From Anodontia alba (lineage: Eukaryota; Mollusca; Bivalvia; Lucinida; Lucinidae), in the NCBI GenBank assembly GCA_964016985.1, contig OZ024827.1, positions 79,931,835 through 79,995,834 of the forward strand: DNA of 64,000 bases. Direction: 5' to 3'. The notes under the pieces were generated by a model, which searched no databases, had not been told where the DNA came from, and was given only the letters and a program-made list of their open reading frames with translations. The position numbers were made by a program, and so were the translations under genes. Positions 62,469 to 64,000 of the stretch are shown in pieces (position 1 is the stretch's first letter; each line of letters begins with the position of its first letter).

Positions 62469-62880
62469 GTAGCAATGTTTAGTGGTCCCCTACATAATTC
62501 CTGCCAAGCAAATCCCGGCCAAACCCTAGGGGGTCATATGTATATACAGAGATATATAGCTAAAGAACTTTAAAAAACATCTTCTCCGAAACCATAAGGC
62601 CCAGAGCTAACTGATTTATTATGTAGCAATGTTTAGTGGTCTCCTACATATAACCATGCCCCTGGGGTCTAAATTGGCCACGCCCGGGGGATTATAAGCT
62701 TCCATAGACTCATACTTAGAAAAACTTACAAAAACTTCTTCTCTAAAACCATGAGGCCCACAGCTTATATATTTAGAATGTACCAATTTTACGTGGTCCA
62801 CTATAAAAATCCTGACAATCAAGCCCCCAGAGTCCAAAATTGCAACGCCCCATGGGGTCATATGTTTTTAATCCACTGTT
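62469..62880 (+). repeat. Tandem repeat, about 155-bp unit, 3 diverged copies
   Basis: GTAGCAATGTTTAGTGGTCCCCTACAT (62469), GTAGCAATGTTTAGTGGTCTCCTACAT (62622) and GTACCAATTTTACGTGGTCCACTAT (62779) start the units. Each has CCWRRGGGTCATAT- and AAAACTTCTTCTC-like segments and AACCATRAGGCCCASAGCT. Confidence 0.82.
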
Positions 62881-62982
62881 GACAGTACTTTCCTTTGAAG
62901 TTGCCAGTACCGATAAATTCTAATAAATGTATTGTTATCATGTACTGTTATTGTGTACAGTTATTGCGAACAGTTGTTATAT

Positions 62983-63259
62983 CGTCACGAAAACACGCCT
63001 ATATAATTTTGACCCCCTTAAACCCCACTTTTATATAGTAAAACTGGGGTTTATAGGGGTATACATTATTTTTCTTATTTCTGCTCAAAAACATAGATTG
63101 TGGGTGCTCGTTAGAACCGCCTCTGCGAGGCGGTTCTAACGAGTACCCACAATCTATGTTTTGAGCAGAAATATGAAAAATATTTGATTTTTTTGTCTGA
63201 AAATTTTCAATTTTTCGAATAACTTTTCAGTATATTTGAATAGGCATGTTTTCGTAATG
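62983..63259 (+). mobile_element. Family A element, full length
   Basis: The ends are CGTCACGAAAACACGCCTAT and AATAGGCATGTTTTCGTAATG. The core tip is CCGCCTCTGCGAGGCGG. Confidence 0.92.
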
Positions 63260-63383
63260 TGCTCCTGCCAGGACAATGACTAAAATTGTATCTAAGCAGA
63301 GCTCTAAATAAGGCACATTGTTTAATGCTAAATGTTTTGGTATTTTCAGGTTTCTCCATAAAAAAATATATGTTGTCGATAAA

Positions 63384-63415
63384 AAAAAAAAAGAAAAAAA
63401 AAAAAAGAAAAAGAA
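63384..63415. repeat. A-rich tract
   Basis: A11-G-A13-G runs. Confidence 0.9.
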
Positions 63416-63441
63416 ACAGCTCAGTAAATTTATATATACAC

Positions 63442-63505
63442 TATTAAAAAACGTTGTTTCAACATTGTTGCAACAATGTGCGATTTTGAACAGCATTGTT
63501 GCACC
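63442..63505. repeat. Family N-like fragment
   Basis: AAAACGTTGTTTCAACATTGTTGCAACAATG..AACAGCATTGTTGCACC shares the GTTGTTTCAAC phrase with 41846-41950. Confidence 0.5.
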
Positions 63506-63512
63506 ATGAAGC

Positions 63513-63514
<2 letters not shown>

Positions 63515-63546
<32 letters not shown>

Positions 63547-63642
63547 GGATTTGACATTTTATGCAAATTGTAAGGAGACAATTCGCATGAAGTGTCAGAT
63601 CCTATTTTCTAGGATAAAATCATTAGTTTGTCGTCTGCTGAA
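63515..63642. mobile_element. Family E element, left end replaced by A29
   Basis: A29 runs into ATAGGATTTGACATTTTATGCAAATTG, pairing with CAATTCGCATGAAGTGTCAGATCCTATTTT. The right end is TTGTCGTCTGCTG. Confidence 0.75.
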
Positions 63643-63814
63643 TTTCCCATTTCGCATGGTAAGTGTTAAGTCAGAAAATAACAAGAATCCTAAATTGTCA
63701 TATCGTATCTGGAGCTTTCAATAAAATGTCATTTGGCCAACCCATTGATAAGATCTTGTCGGTATCAATGTGTATGCCAAAAGCTTTCGAAGTAGTCCTG
63801 ACAGTTCAAGAATA

Positions 63815-63836
63815 CATCACGAAAACACGCCTATTC
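63815..63836 (+). mobile_element. Solo family A left terminus
   Basis: CATCACGAAAACACGCCTATT alone, directly followed by a full reverse copy's CATTACG. Confidence 0.8.
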
Positions 63837-64000
63837 CATTACGAAAACAAGCCTATTCAAGTGTACTGAAAATTTTACACCCAAAAAATTGAAAATTTTC
63901 AGATAAAAATTCTGATATTTTTCTTATTTCTGCTCAAAAACATAGATTGTGGGTACTCATTAGAACCGCCTCGCCGAGGCGGTTCTAACGAGTACCCAAA
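63837..64000 (-). mobile_element. Family A element, cut by window end
   Basis: The end CATTACGAAAACAAGCCTAT, right hairpin and core (tip CCGCCTCGCCGAGGCGG) are present. The left-hairpin half lies outside the window. Confidence 0.92.

Noticed and set aside
592..63139. Recurrent open frames translating to phrases such as RLWVLVRTASARRF or CGYSLEPPRRGGSNEYPQ
   Set aside because: They lie on both strands of the family A palindrome and recur wherever that element does, so they are translations of a repeat and not a protein family.

Overview
This is eukaryotic, AT-rich, intron- and repeat-dominated DNA, most likely from a heterodont bivalve mollusc. The evidence is the absence of operons or dense genes, long homopolymer and microsatellite tracts, degenerate non-LTR retrotransposons, a mariner relic, and dispersed foldback elements whose chance translations (for example peptides containing NSVDPDQT or SLEPPRRG) I associate with bivalve genomes. 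The species cannot be fixed from sequence alone.

Host genes are scarce. The best is at 61.66-62.27 kb on the + strand. It has a TATA box, a start codon with a signal peptide, a long coiled coil and a splice donor, so it looks like the 5' exon of a secreted coiled-coil protein that continues beyond the window. A candidate terminal exon lies at 57.54-57.71 kb. A few other possible exons are listed with low confidence. No rRNA gene, canonical tRNA gene or CRISPR array is seen.

Most of the rest is mobile DNA. I name the dispersed families A to N for this report. Family A is a roughly 280-bp element with about 26 full or partial copies (near a tenth of the window). It has 20-bp terminal inverted repeats (CATCACGAAAACACGCCTAT at the left, the near-complement at the right). 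Inside are a left hairpin, a central palindrome of about 95 nt and a right hairpin, so each single strand could fold as a cloverleaf. Families B (GGGCCCAGTTGTTCAAAG ends), C and D (TACAGTCGA ends, TA target, pogo-like), E (CAGCAGACGA ends), F, G, H, I and N are other short inverted-repeat elements, most with a palindrome at the centre. J is the 3' tail of a reverse-transcriptase retroelement; K, L and M are dispersed modules without clear ends.

Coding relics are: a 203-codon C-terminal piece of a retroelement protein on the minus strand (21.26-21.87 kb) with its J tail; a decayed LINE ORF2 on the minus strand (26.5-28.4 kb); a related LINE fragment on the plus strand (41.2-41.7 kb); and a complete-ended but dead mariner (34.13-35.46 kb). 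At 57.86-58.37 kb there is a 517-bp LTR element in miniature, inserted in a TA microsatellite, whose LTR carries a tRNA-like polymerase III promoter.

The two observations I rate most unusual are this TRIM with A and B boxes inside the LTR, and a shared palindrome core (ACTCRTTAGAANCGCCTCG and its complement) that recurs inside at least three otherwise different element backbones with pairing-preserving changes.
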